Below are positions 25,758 to 36,187 of a DNA stretch of 64,000 nucleotides, one piece after another. The number at the start of each line of letters is the position of its first letter. The stretch's first letter is position 1. The notes beneath the pieces are model-generated. The model made no database searches and had not been told where the DNA came from. It saw nothing but the letters and a program-made list of their open reading frames with translations. The stretch is taken from contig NZ_SDDZ01000006.1 of the NCBI RefSeq assembly GCF_004115975.1, positions 186,001 to 250,000 of the forward strand, in the 5' to 3' direction. The stretch comes from Gelidibacter gilvus (lineage in GTDB: Bacteria > Bacteroidota > Bacteroidia > Flavobacteriales > Flavobacteriaceae). The translations under genes were made by a program, and so were the position numbers.

Positions 25758-25795
25758 ATTGCGTAGAGACAGCTTGCAAGCTGTCTCTACGCAAT
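25758..25795. repeat. Perfect 38-bp palindrome
   Basis: Arms of 19 bp without spacer, the left one ATTGCGTAGAGACAGCTTG, follow 3 nt after the RND permease stop. The GTAGAGAC...GTCTCTAC ends resemble a widespread type of dispersed palindrome. No T-run follows, so it is more likely a mobile-type repeat or mRNA processing hairpin than a terminator; the next gene starts 20 nt later. Confidence 0.85.
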
Positions 25796-25814
25796 ATAAT
25801 GTAAAATAAAAATC

Positions 25815-26120
25815 ATGAAATTAGTAATCGTTACCTCAGTCGAGGAGTTTAGAAAAGATGTTCTAAGGCTCTTCAAAAATGCAAATATTCACAACTTCAG
25901 CAGTTCTGATATTGACGGATACAAAAATGGATCGACCGTCGTAATGACTGCAAGTTGGTTTGCTAGCGAAAAGTTCAGCAATGAATCGCGGATGTTTTTC
26001 TCGTTTACGGATGATGAAAACATTGACGACTTATTCAACGCAATTGAAGAATTCAATTCGGGAGTAGAAACCAACAATGCGGTAAGAGCCGTAGTTGTTC
26101 CAATAGAAAGACAAATTTAA
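25815..26120 (+). CDS. PII-like small protein of the RND operon
   Basis: 101 residues beginning MKLVIVTSVEEFRKDVLRLFKNANIHNFSSSDIDGYK. The beta-alpha-beta start, the variable loop with a Ser/Thr stretch (NGSTVVMTASWF) and a second half NIDDLFNAIEEFNSG...AVRAVVVPIERQI fit a ferredoxin-like PII/DUF3240-type fold. Such proteins accompany RND pumps and may act as cytosolic sensors of the exported ligand. It follows the 38-bp palindrome and precedes DUF2892 by 19 nt. Assignment is by pattern only. Confidence 0.6.
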   Translation: MKLVIVTSVEEFRKDVLRLFKNANIHNFSSSDIDGYKNGSTVVMTASWFASEKFSNESRMFFSFTDDENIDDLFNAIEEFNSGVETNNAVRAVVVPIERQI

Positions 26121-26139
26121 ATTTAAAAAATAAAACAAA

Positions 26140-26346
26140 ATGCTAAATACATATTTTAGAGTTATCGTAGGTACAATGGTACTATTAAGTGTTGTTCTGA
26201 CCGTTTACGTCAATCCAAATTGGATGTGGTTGACCGTATTTATCGGCCTTAATTTAATTCAATCGGCATTTACAAAATGGTGCTTGTTGGAAACAATTTT
26301 AATGAAATTAGGCGTTAAGAAAACTGGTGCGGGTTGTTCTTTATAA
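26140..26346 (+). CDS. DUF2892-type small membrane protein
   Basis: 68 residues with two membrane helices (about 5-24 and 28-46) and the tail KWCLLETILMKLGVKKTGAGCSL, which matches the inner-membrane DUF2892/YgaP-type family (its cysteine-bearing end is typical). In other genomes these sit next to rhodanese or efflux genes. It is the last gene of the RND operon. Confidence 0.75.
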   Translation: MLNTYFRVIVGTMVLLSVVLTVYVNPNWMWLTVFIGLNLIQSAFTKWCLLETILMKLGVKKTGAGCSL

Positions 26347-26459
26347 TAAAAAAGAAGTTTACGATTCCAGATGGCAGACAATTTCCAACATCAAATAAAG
26401 TCATGCTTTGTTGATGAAAGGATGATGATTTAGTTTAGAATAGCTTTAGAGCTGTCATT

Positions 26460-27566
26460 TTAAATCTCAACCTTTGTCTGCTTCTCCGCGTCATTGTTCA
26501 CATAAATGGTTCTCGTCGGAAATGCCAGTTCAACACCCTCCTTATCATAGCGCTTTTTGGTGCTTTCCAAAACATCACATTTTAAGGAAAAAGAATCGCT
26601 ATAGTTGCGAGCCCAAGCCCATGCTCTGATGGTCAATGAAGAATCGTTGATTTTGGTTAGCGCCGTTCTTATTAAAGGTTTGCCATCTTTTTTCTCCTTT
26701 TTGGATCGGTTATCTAAAATTAACGGATGGCTTTCACATTCTTCGCGTAAGATCTGTTTTGCCAAATCGATATCGCTGTCGTAAGAAATATTCATTTCAA
26801 TATGCTCGCAGCACTTCATCTCTCCCAAATCGTAGTTGATCAACTTCTCTTTATTGATGACCGCATTCGGAATCACAATCATTTTATTTTCAAAGTTTCG
26901 GATAATGGTGTGGCGCAAGGTTATGTCTGTGACCGTTCCTACCATAGTATCGCTCACTTTTACAATATCTCCAATTTTAAATGGCTTAAATGAAATAATA
27001 AATAGACCGCCTACCAAGTTTGATAATGCTTCTTGAGATGCGACCCCTGCAATCAGGGCGATCACCCCAGCACCTCCCAAGGCTGTCTGCGCAACACCTC
27101 GCAGTGACGGGAATGCCATCAAACCGAAAAGAACTCCAATAAAGCAAATTATAAAAACGACTACATAACGCAAGAACTTAAAACTTGTGGGATCATAGCC
27201 AAGTAGCGTTTTTTCCTGAATCTTATGTTTAAACCATAAGTTACAGAGCGTTGCCGACACAATTGTGATCACTGCAACACCTCCCAAATAACCCACCAGT
27301 TTAAAATAACCAATTAAGGTGTCGTTTTTTTCCTTATCAACAAAGATAAAGCTCAAGGCAATAAGCCCTAAAACGATCCAAAGGATATTCAAGGTTCGTT
27401 TTAAAATGTGCATTGGTTTTTCTGGAGCTCCCAAAAACTTTTGAGCTTCCTTTTTCATCAACCACTTATTTAAGACGTTGGTGATGATATGAAGTACAAT
27501 CACTATCGCTATGACACTGGCTCCATAGATCAAATGTGACTTGTATGTTTCGAAAAATTCGGTCAT
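26460..27566 (-). CDS. Small-conductance mechanosensitive channel (MscS family)
   Basis: 368 residues. Four N-terminal helices up to about residue 155, the last being the pore helix region LRGVAQTALGGAGVIALIAGVASQEALSNLVGG. The MscS beta domain follows (FKPFKIGDIVKVSDTMVGTVTDITLRHTIIRNFENKMIVIPN), then the cytoplasmic alpha/beta cage. It opens on membrane tension to release solutes after osmotic downshock. It converges with the RND operon and is not linked to nhaA by close spacing. Confidence 0.93.
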   Translation of the reverse strand: MTEFFETYKSHLIYGASVIAIVIVLHIITNVLNKWLMKKEAQKFLGAPEKPMHILKRTLNILWIVLGLIALSFIFVDKEKNDTLIGYFKLVGYLGGVAVITIVSATLCNLWFKHKIQEKTLLGYDPTSFKFLRYVVVFIICFIGVLFGLMAFPSLRGVAQTALGGAGVIALIAGVASQEALSNLVGGLFIISFKPFKIGDIVKVSDTMVGTVTDITLRHTIIRNFENKMIVIPNAVINKEKLINYDLGEMKCCEHIEMNISYDSDIDLAKQILREECESHPLILDNRSKKEKKDGKPLIRTALTKINDSSLTIRAWAWARNYSDSFSLKCDVLESTKKRYDKEGVELAFPTRTIYVNNDAEKQTKVEI

Positions 27567-27720
27567 GAAAAGCGTGTTCTAAAATTGGAAGACATGATGA
27601 AGGGTCATTTAAAAAAATCCTATTTAATTCCTAAAGTATATTATTTACCCTTCATATTTGAAATTCTAAAAACTATTCTAAATCCTCAACGCTCTGCCTT
27701 CTTTTTCAACACTGATGATT

Positions 27721-29031
27721 TTAGGGCAACTGAGGCGGCTTTCTAGTCGCCATCTTTAGAAGTACATAGCCGATAATGGCAGATATAAATGATCCTATGA
27801 GAATCCCAATCTTGGCAGAATCTATATATTCTGGATGGGTTGCAAAAGCTAAACTTGCAATGAAGATTGCCATAGTAAATCCTATTCCTGCTAAAAATGA
27901 AACGCCAATAATCTGTTTGAAATTAATGTCCTTTGGCACTTCAATGATTTTAATCTTTTTAGCCAATAGTACAAATGATGTGACCCCAATGCTTTTACCT
28001 ACAATTAAAGCGAGGATAATGTTTATAACTATGGCTGTATCTAACTCTACTGAACTATCAATCATGACACCTGCATTGGCAAGCGCAAAAATTGGAATGA
28101 TAAAATAGGCTACCCAACCGTGTAAACTACGCTCCAAGTTTTGTAATGGCGATCTAAATTTTGCAGTCCAGTCTTGCAAGTCATTGATGTTTTCCAATTG
28201 CTCGTTTGAGAGTATCGGTTCTTGCAGAACAATCGAATTCTTGATATCCTTATAGACAATGTCCAAATGTTGCAAAAACGTAGAGGTATCTATCTTTTGT
28301 CTGATAGGCACAGAAAACGCTAACATAATACCTGCGACTGTAGGATGTATTCCAGCAAAGTAAAATAAGAACCATATAGCAATTCCTAAGATGAGCATGA
28401 CATACTTAGAATAATAACCCTTATAAGAAATTAGATATAGAACACCTAACAATGCAAGAGCTATCAATAAAAGCGTCATATTAATACTGCCGCTATAAAA
28501 CACGGCAATAACCAACACCGCACCAATATCATCTACGATGGCAAATGCTGTAAGGAATATTTTTAAGCTTAAGGGTACACGTTTACCAATAACATTTAAA
28601 ATGGCCAATGAAAAGGCAATATCTGTTGCCATGGGAATCCCCCATCCTTTTACCGTCTCCGGATTTTGATTCAGCAACAAAAACAAAGTAACCGGAATGA
28701 CCATGCCTCCCAAGGCACCAACGAGCGGAAAGGCTATCTTTTTGGTGGTATTCAGCTCCCCAATCACTAATTCTCGTTTAATTTCCAATCCAATCAGAAA
28801 GAAAAATATAGCCATTAAACCATCATTAATCCAAAGGATAGCTGGCAGTGTAAACTCAAAAGATTTGGTGATAATACCAATATCATATTGCCAAAGTTCT
28901 CGATAAGACTCTCCAAAAGGCGAATTTGCCCAGGCAAGCGCTATAACGGTAGCAAACATTAATAGGATACCACTAAAACTTTCAATTTTAACGAACTTTT
29001 GAAGTGGGGTAACGATCAGTTTTTTTATCAT
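27721..29031 (-). CDS. nhaA: Na+/H+ antiporter NhaA
   Basis: 436 residues from the ATG at 29031 (MIKKLIVTPLQKFVKIESFSG). A start 13 codons earlier (29070) lies in the -7 element at 29068-29075 and is rejected. Family blocks: WINDGLMAIFFFLIGLEIKRELVIGEL, VTLFLLLN...GWGIPMATDIAFSLAIL with the two transport aspartates in ATDIAF and AIVDDIGAV, and GIGFTMAIFIASLAF at the end. It expels Na+ for H+ in the inner membrane, useful in sea water and at alkaline pH. Confidence 0.96.
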   Translation of the reverse strand: MIKKLIVTPLQKFVKIESFSGILLMFATVIALAWANSPFGESYRELWQYDIGIITKSFEFTLPAILWINDGLMAIFFFLIGLEIKRELVIGELNTTKKIAFPLVGALGGMVIPVTLFLLLNQNPETVKGWGIPMATDIAFSLAILNVIGKRVPLSLKIFLTAFAIVDDIGAVLVIAVFYSGSINMTLLLIALALLGVLYLISYKGYYSKYVMLILGIAIWFLFYFAGIHPTVAGIMLAFSVPIRQKIDTSTFLQHLDIVYKDIKNSIVLQEPILSNEQLENINDLQDWTAKFRSPLQNLERSLHGWVAYFIIPIFALANAGVMIDSSVELDTAIVINIILALIVGKSIGVTSFVLLAKKIKIIEVPKDINFKQIIGVSFLAGIGFTMAIFIASLAFATHPEYIDSAKIGILIGSFISAIIGYVLLKMATRKPPQLP

Positions 29032-29067
29032 CGACGTGAAATAGACTTTGTAATGTGGATTGTGATT

Positions 29068-29075
29068 CAAAGATA
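29068..29075 (-). promoter_or_regulatory. -7 promoter element of nhaA
   Basis: TATCTTTG on the minus strand fits TAnnTTTG exactly. It gives a leader of about 30 nt to the ATG at 29031 and decides the start of NhaA. Confidence 0.6.
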
Positions 29076-29293
29076 CACTTTCAATGTAAAAAAGCTAAAG
29101 AACGGGAATCGATTTTTGTAAAAATTTTATTTTCGCCGAATTATTAACAAAAACATCAAACATTTCACACTTTTTGTTAGAAATTCACAAGTAAATATCA
29201 AGACATTTCAGAACGAAAGACTATTTTAAACCTGATAGCCACCACCCTCAACTGATGATTCGCCAAAACCATATCTAATGTGGCCATGGGAAT

Positions 29294-30589
29294 TTACACT
29301 TCATCTTTGTTGGACAAAGGAGCGTCTTTCGGGAATTTCCCTATCATAATCCCTTGAGATTGTCCTTTGCCCAAATAGGCATTAAACCAATTCCAAAATG
29401 TCCTAAACCGATTTCTGTAGCTTACCAAGAGAAATAAATGCACGAACAACCAGGAAAACCATGCCAGCCATCCGGTAAGAATTATTTTTGGAAAAGTCAT
29501 ATCCGCCACCGCCTTTTGATCGCCTATAATGGCCATGGCGCCTTTGTCCTTATATGTAAACGGTTTCGGTTGCGTATTTTTCAGAATCGCCACAAAATTA
29601 TCTGCCAAGGCTTTCCCTTGTTGTTGCGCCACACTTCCCAACTGCGGATGTCCCTCGGGAAAATTAGGATCTGTTTTTTGAATGCAGGTATCGCCAATGG
29701 CGTAGATATAATCGGAATTGACCACTTTATTATAGGCATCAACGCGAAGTCTATTACCCTTGTCATAACAACCTTCTGGGATACCCTCAACCTTCATTCC
29801 TGTTACACCTGCCGTCCAGATTAGAGTTCTCGTTTCTATGGTATCACCATCTTTAAAGAAAACTTTATCATCCGTATAATCGGAAACCATCTTGTCTAAC
29901 TTTACAATGACGCCCAGTTTCTTTAGGATTTTCAACGTGTATTTTTGTGATTTTTCACTCATTGATGACAAAACCGTTGGAGCACCATCTACCAAATAGA
30001 TATTTAAGCGTTCACTCTCTAATTCTGGATAGATCTCCTTAAGTTTTCGCTTGCGCATTTCCGCAATCATACCTGCAATTTCAACTCCAGAAGGTCCTGC
30101 GCCAGAAATCACGATATTTCGCATTTTGCGCTTTTCAGCTTCATCGGTACAAAACGTGTACTTTTCACCTTCCATAAGGAGATAGTTTCTCAATTTTATG
30201 GCATCATTGACCGTTTTCATTGGCAGAGCATTTTTTTCGATGTTCTTCATCCCAAAATAATTGCTCTCTGTACCGGTGGCAAGAACCAAAGTATCGTAAT
30301 GCACTTCTCCAGTAGAGAGTACGACTTTTTTTTGGTCTGGAACTATTGCTTCCAATTCGCCAATCCTAAAAAACAAATTATTATTGCCAATAAAAAGTGT
30401 CCGAAAAGGAATGGAGATACTTGAAATATCCAGCATTCCGGTAGAAACCTGATACAATAGAGGTGGGAAAAAATTGTAATTATTCCGATCCACCAAAGTG
30501 ACTTTCAACCCTTTTTTATTACCCAATTGCTTGGCCAGATTAACTCCGGCAAAACCACCTCCTATAATGACAATATGTTTTTCTTGCAT
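29294..30589 (-). CDS. ndh: Type II NADH:quinone oxidoreductase (NDH-2)
   Basis: 431 residues. FAD-binding GGGFAGVNLAKQL at the N-terminus, second Rossmann NIVISGAGPSGVEIAGMIAEM, FAD-contacting AIGDTCIQ, and the quinone-side motif GSVAQQQGKALADNF. The C-terminus has the amphipathic or membrane-inserting segment GWLAWFSWLFVHLFLLVSYRNRFRTFW. It oxidises NADH and reduces quinone at the inner face of the membrane without pumping protons, and could feed the cytochrome bd oxidase encoded at 7.2 kb. Single gene. Confidence 0.93.
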   Translation of the reverse strand: MQEKHIVIIGGGFAGVNLAKQLGNKKGLKVTLVDRNNYNFFPPLLYQVSTGMLDISSISIPFRTLFIGNNNLFFRIGELEAIVPDQKKVVLSTGEVHYDTLVLATGTESNYFGMKNIEKNALPMKTVNDAIKLRNYLLMEGEKYTFCTDEAEKRKMRNIVISGAGPSGVEIAGMIAEMRKRKLKEIYPELESERLNIYLVDGAPTVLSSMSEKSQKYTLKILKKLGVIVKLDKMVSDYTDDKVFFKDGDTIETRTLIWTAGVTGMKVEGIPEGCYDKGNRLRVDAYNKVVNSDYIYAIGDTCIQKTDPNFPEGHPQLGSVAQQQGKALADNFVAILKNTQPKPFTYKDKGAMAIIGDQKAVADMTFPKIILTGWLAWFSWLFVHLFLLVSYRNRFRTFWNWFNAYLGKGQSQGIMIGKFPKDAPLSNKDEV

Positions 30590-30691
30590 GTCTTTTGTTT
30601 TTTAATGCTTGATTTTAGAATCTTAAAGGCTTGAAAAACTGAACAAATCAAAGGACAAACACGCGTAAAAAATCTATTTGTCCATTGCTTA

Positions 30692-31438
30692 TTACGTCAA
30701 TTTAATGTCGCCACCATCTGCCATAAGTGTTTGCCCGGTCATATACTGACTGTCGGCACTTAATAGAAATGCAACTACAGGGGCAATATCCTTCTGTGGA
30801 TCGCCAAAACGGTTCATCGGATTTTTACCTGCTACTTCCTCATACTGTTCAGGATGGGCTTCTTTCCATTGGGCAACACCTTCTGTAAATGCTAACGGAC
30901 ATACAATATTAACCCGGATGCCATCTCCTGCCCACTCATTGGCGGCCACACGTGACAATCCGCGGATGGCTTCTTTGGCCGCTGCATAACTTGCTTGATT
31001 TTTTTGTCCGAGCAATGCGGCACCAGATCCAAAATTGACGATGGCGCCTTTCGATTTTTTAAGCTCAGGATAGGCGGCTTTCATAAAATTTAACGTGCCG
31101 TTCAATCCCGTGTTCATGGACAATGCCCAATCGGCTTCAGTGAGTTCCATCAAAGGCTTTTGTTTTGAGGCGTGCGCATTATTAACCAGCCCGGTCAACT
31201 TCCCGAATTTAGAAACAGCCAGTTTAACAGCTTCCTTAGCGACCGATTCTTTAGAGATATCGCCTTTTAAAAATGCAATCTGCTCTGGATTTGACGCTTC
31301 TTTTTCTTTACCTGCCTCTTCATTAAGGTCTACAGCCACAACGCTTGCACCTCTTTTTGTCAAAACCGTCGTGATGGCTCCTCCTATTCCTGCTGCTCCG
31401 CCGGTAACTATGACGACGTGATCTTTTAAGTTTTTCAT
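30692..31438 (-). CDS. SDR-family oxidoreductase
   Basis: 248 residues, classical SDR. Cofactor motif VTGGAAGIGG (about 10-19), VDLN after strand 2 (acidic, suggesting NAD), structural LVNNAHAS instead of NNAG, catalytic NFGSGAALLGQKNQASYAAAK with Ser and YxxxK. The C-terminal YMTGQTLMADGG is standard. Substrate is unknown. It is alone between ndh and the cardiolipin synthase gene. Confidence 0.88.
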   Translation of the reverse strand: MKNLKDHVVIVTGGAAGIGGAITTVLTKRGASVVAVDLNEEAGKEKEASNPEQIAFLKGDISKESVAKEAVKLAVSKFGKLTGLVNNAHASKQKPLMELTEADWALSMNTGLNGTLNFMKAAYPELKKSKGAIVNFGSGAALLGQKNQASYAAAKEAIRGLSRVAANEWAGDGIRVNIVCPLAFTEGVAQWKEAHPEQYEEVAGKNPMNRFGDPQKDIAPVVAFLLSADSQYMTGQTLMADGGDIKLT

Positions 31439-31529
31439 ATTTTCGATTTATTTCTTTTTAAAGATTCTATGCACTCTAAATTTTAAACACCTAATTCAAG
31501 GAATAATAATCATAAAAATTGACCAACTT

Positions 31530-32981
31530 TTAGAGAAACGGCGACAACAAACGCACCATTCTTTCCCACAATTTCATGTATTTAGGACGGTTGAGCCATT
31601 CTTCCGCATCGATAAGTTCTGAATCCTTCAAATCCTCCTCAAATACTGCGGTGAGTTGTTTTGTAATTTCCTTACTGTACACCATGGCATTGACTTCAAA
31701 ATTGAGGTCAAAACTTCTGTAATCCATATTTGCCGACCCAACGATTGCTAAATTATCATCAATAACCATAGTTTTTGCGTGAATAAAACCTTTGTTGTAT
31801 TTGTAGATTTTGGCGCCAAATTTCAGTAATTCGGTATAATAGGCTCTTGCAGCGGCATCGACCATTTTGGAATCGGATATCCCCGGAATTATAATTTTGA
31901 CGTCCAATCCGCTCTGAACAGCAATGATCAAAACATCCATTAAACTTTCACCAGGAATAAAATACGGACTTGCGATGTAAATCCTTTTCTTGGCAGAACC
32001 AATAGCCTCCAATAAAGAATAGAAAATAACGGGCTGTGGACTGTCTGGTCCTGAAGCAGCAATTTGTACAATGTCATTTTCTATAGTCTCATGACTGGTT
32101 TGATCAGGAAAATAAACTTTACTATAATCAAATCGGTTGGGGCTGGAAAAATTCCAATCGCATAAGAATAAATACTGTAAGTAAGCTGTCGCGGGACCTT
32201 CAATCACCAAGTGAGTGTCGCGCCAATATAAGTGATTTTCTTTCTTAAAATCATTCCGGTATTTATCGCTCATATTGATGCCTCCAACAAATCCGATCGT
32301 GCCATCAATAATTATAATTTTTCGGTGATTTCGATAATTGAGCCGGTTGGCAAAAGCGTACCAGATAATTTTGTAAAAAGGGATGGTTTGAACACCAGCA
32401 TCTTCCAGTCTTTTGATGAATGACCTACCGAAGCGACTACCAAAATCGTCGTACATAAATCGGACCTCAACGCCTTCTTGAGCTTTTCTAATCAAAACAT
32501 CTGCCACGGAATTTCCCGTGATATCGTCCTCATAGATATAATACTCTATATGAATGTGCGATTTGGCGCTTTCTAAAGCTTTTAATAGTTCTGGAAATTT
32601 TTCTTCGCCATTGACAAGTAATTTCACCTTATTGTTTGCCGTTAACGGACTGAATCCCGAACGAAGGATAAACTCTGATAGATTCTGATATTCTGAAGCT
32701 ACCAACCCGGAATTGCTTATCGATTCGGAATAGATGTTCATTCTCTCCTTAATGCTTTTCCGAAAAGGCTCGTCGTCAACAATCTTTTTGGAATAGAGTT
32801 TTCGTTTTCGGTAATTGATTCCTACCGTAAAATAGAAAATCATTCCAATAAACGGAACGAATATAATAAAAAGGATATATGCCAATGCTTTTGTGCTACT
32901 CCGGGTATCAAGCAGCACTCTTAAAATAACGAAAACCACCAAAAGTGCGTAGGCAATTTCTGCGAGTATAATCCAATTCAT
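31530..32981 (-). CDS. cls: Cardiolipin synthase (phospholipase D family)
   Basis: 483 residues. Two N-terminal helices (about 4-25 and 33-53), then two phospholipase D HKD motifs: NHRKIIIIDGTIGFVGGINMSDKY and IHAKTMVIDDNLAIVGSANMDYRSF. The C-terminal ends KYMKLWERMVRLLSPFL as usual. It joins two phosphatidylglycerol molecules to cardiolipin in the inner membrane. Length and layout are normal for ClsA-type enzymes. Confidence 0.94.
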   Translation of the reverse strand: MNWIILAEIAYALLVVFVILRVLLDTRSSTKALAYILFIIFVPFIGMIFYFTVGINYRKRKLYSKKIVDDEPFRKSIKERMNIYSESISNSGLVASEYQNLSEFILRSGFSPLTANNKVKLLVNGEEKFPELLKALESAKSHIHIEYYIYEDDITGNSVADVLIRKAQEGVEVRFMYDDFGSRFGRSFIKRLEDAGVQTIPFYKIIWYAFANRLNYRNHRKIIIIDGTIGFVGGINMSDKYRNDFKKENHLYWRDTHLVIEGPATAYLQYLFLCDWNFSSPNRFDYSKVYFPDQTSHETIENDIVQIAASGPDSPQPVIFYSLLEAIGSAKKRIYIASPYFIPGESLMDVLIIAVQSGLDVKIIIPGISDSKMVDAAARAYYTELLKFGAKIYKYNKGFIHAKTMVIDDNLAIVGSANMDYRSFDLNFEVNAMVYSKEITKQLTAVFEEDLKDSELIDAEEWLNRPKYMKLWERMVRLLSPFL

Positions 32982-33053
32982 ATTAAAAGACAGCGTTTAT
33001 TTGGTTAAATTAAGACATTTTTTCAATCCTAAAGTGGATTCACTGTAAAAAAA

Positions 33054-33094
33054 AGACCTCACAGTTCCGAAATATTCGGCAGCCTGTGAGGTCT
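33054..33094 (-). terminator. Intrinsic terminator of the tmm gene
   Basis: Inverted repeat AGACCTCACAG / CTGTGAGGTCT with a loop that itself contains CCGAAATATTCGG-type pairing, followed on the minus strand by a T-run (33054-33047). It lies 38 nt after the Tmm stop. Confidence 0.85.
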
Positions 33095-33131
33095 ATATTT
33101 TATAAATTTGACCTCTTAAAAATCAGTGAAC

Positions 33132-34839
<1,708 letters not shown>

Positions 34840-35742
34840 TTATTTGGGAGGCGGCAAATAGGGATTTATTTTCTTTTCACGAATGAGATAGATGCCTATA
34901 GCGATGAGAACAGCGCCAATGAGATACCAAAATGTAAATTTTTCGCCATCCAAAACGCCCCAGATCACGGCTACAATAGGCAAAACATAACTCACGGAAC
35001 TCGCAAAAACAGGAGTTGTATTTTGAATGAGTTTGTAGTATAAAGACATAGCAACAGCTGTGCCGAAAATGCTTAAAAATCCGAGATAACTCATGGCTTC
35101 TGTCCTTTCAGGAGTCCATTCAAAATTTTGGAACAGGTCCGTAAAAAATAATATAACCAAAGAAGGAATAGCCCAAAACGTAAATACTGCGGCAGTTAAT
35201 TTGATGGAAGAGAGATTGGGGATTTTCTCCTTTATCACCAAAGCATTGATTCCATAAGAGGCACCTGCCAGGACGACAATCATGGCGTACCAAAATTGGG
35301 AACTATCGGTATTGACCTCGGAAAAATAAATAAGGCTTGCTGCTCCCAAAAATCCGATGACCGCACCCAATACTTGAGACCATCTGCTTTTTATTCCGAA
35401 AAACAGAAACCCAAAGGCTAAGACAAACATAGGAAACAACGCGTCTAATATTCCAGCTAATGAGCTGCTCACTTTCTGTTGCGCTATGGGAAATAGAAAC
35501 ATAGGTAAAAAATTTCCGAAGAACCCTGCAACAATCACCCAAAACAATGTTTTGCGAGGCATTTTAAAAATAGCGGGAAGACCAATAAAACCAAGTAAAA
35601 GACCTGAAATTGCCACACGAATAGCGCCAATCTCATAAGGCGAAAATCCGAGTAAAGACTTTTTAACCAAGATGAACGAGCTTCCCCAGGTGAGGGAAAT
35701 TACGATGAATAAAAACCATCGGTTGTTTAATAATTTAGCCAT
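34840..35742 (-). CDS. DMT-superfamily transporter (EamA family)
   Basis: 300 residues with ten membrane helices in two EamA repeats. The start FLFIVISLTWGSSFILVKKSLLGFSPYEIGAIR is the family signature; the second repeat starts FWYAMIVVLAGASYGINALVIKEKI. It exports or imports small metabolites (amino acids, nucleobases and others in the family); substrate not visible. It has a long leader of about 180 nt with a 5' hairpin. Confidence 0.9.
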   Translation of the reverse strand: MAKLLNNRWFLFIVISLTWGSSFILVKKSLLGFSPYEIGAIRVAISGLLLGFIGLPAIFKMPRKTLFWVIVAGFFGNFLPMFLFPIAQQKVSSSLAGILDALFPMFVLAFGFLFFGIKSRWSQVLGAVIGFLGAASLIYFSEVNTDSSQFWYAMIVVLAGASYGINALVIKEKIPNLSSIKLTAAVFTFWAIPSLVILFFTDLFQNFEWTPERTEAMSYLGFLSIFGTAVAMSLYYKLIQNTTPVFASSVSYVLPIVAVIWGVLDGEKFTFWYLIGAVLIAIGIYLIREKKINPYLPPPK

Positions 35743-35881
35743 TGGTTGCGAAGTTTTATATCTGCTATTTGAAATCTCACATTAATCGTGGTACGTGGTG
35801 TAGTTTTTCTTTGGTTCACTGATAAAAATGCCCATCCATTGCGAACCAGTTACTAAGAAAATAGATTATTACTAAAAATAA

Positions 35882-35924
35882 CAGTCGAAAATCATAAAGC
35901 AGAAATCTCTACAATTTTCGACTG
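35882..35924 (-). promoter_or_regulatory. Hairpin at the 5' end of the EamA transporter mRNA
   Basis: Arms CAGTCGAAAAT and ATTTTCGACTG, 11 bp perfect, loop 21 nt. On the minus strand it begins 3 nt after the -7 element at 35935-35928, so the expected transcript starts with this hairpin. It is followed by TTATTTTT, so it may act as an attenuator or, alternatively, as an unrelated terminator. Confidence 0.5.
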
Positions 35925-35927
35925 CGA

Positions 35928-35935
35928 CAAATATA
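35928..35935 (-). promoter_or_regulatory. -7 promoter element for the EamA transporter
   Basis: TATATTTG on the minus strand fits TAnnTTTG. It is 186 nt from the start codon and predicts a structured leader. Confidence 0.5.
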
Positions 35936-36031
35936 AGTATGTTTTAAAATTGACTGTGCATCAATCTTATTTAAATTAGTGAAACTCAATTTTTAAATGT
36001 TGCGAAGCAATGCATTAAAAACTGATAGTTG

Positions 36032-36094
36032 TCCCGATAGTTATCGGGATAATCCCGCTTTCCTGTGGCGCTGCTTAGCGTTATTCAACGGGAT
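36032..36094. repeat. Composite palindromic element (TCCCGATA / ATCCCG stems)
   Basis: TCCCGATAGTTATCGGGA (36032-36049) is an 8-bp-arm palindrome. It is followed by a larger stem ATCCCG (36052-36057) with CGGGAT (36089-36094) that encloses CGCT-GCTT-AGCG. The rest of the gap 35936-36187 holds no gene. It resembles a dispersed flavobacterial intergenic repeat. Confidence 0.55.
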
Positions 36095-36187
36095 CTTTGG
36101 GTTTTATTCCCCGACGGTCTGCATCGAAGTAAAAAAAGTAATTCTAATTTGATACCTCGTACCCTTGGTTCGAGGTAGTTCATTTGT

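Noticed and set aside
25758-25795. The 38-bp palindrome as an intrinsic terminator
   Set aside because: No T-run on either side; the PII-like gene starts 20 nt later and fits the operon.
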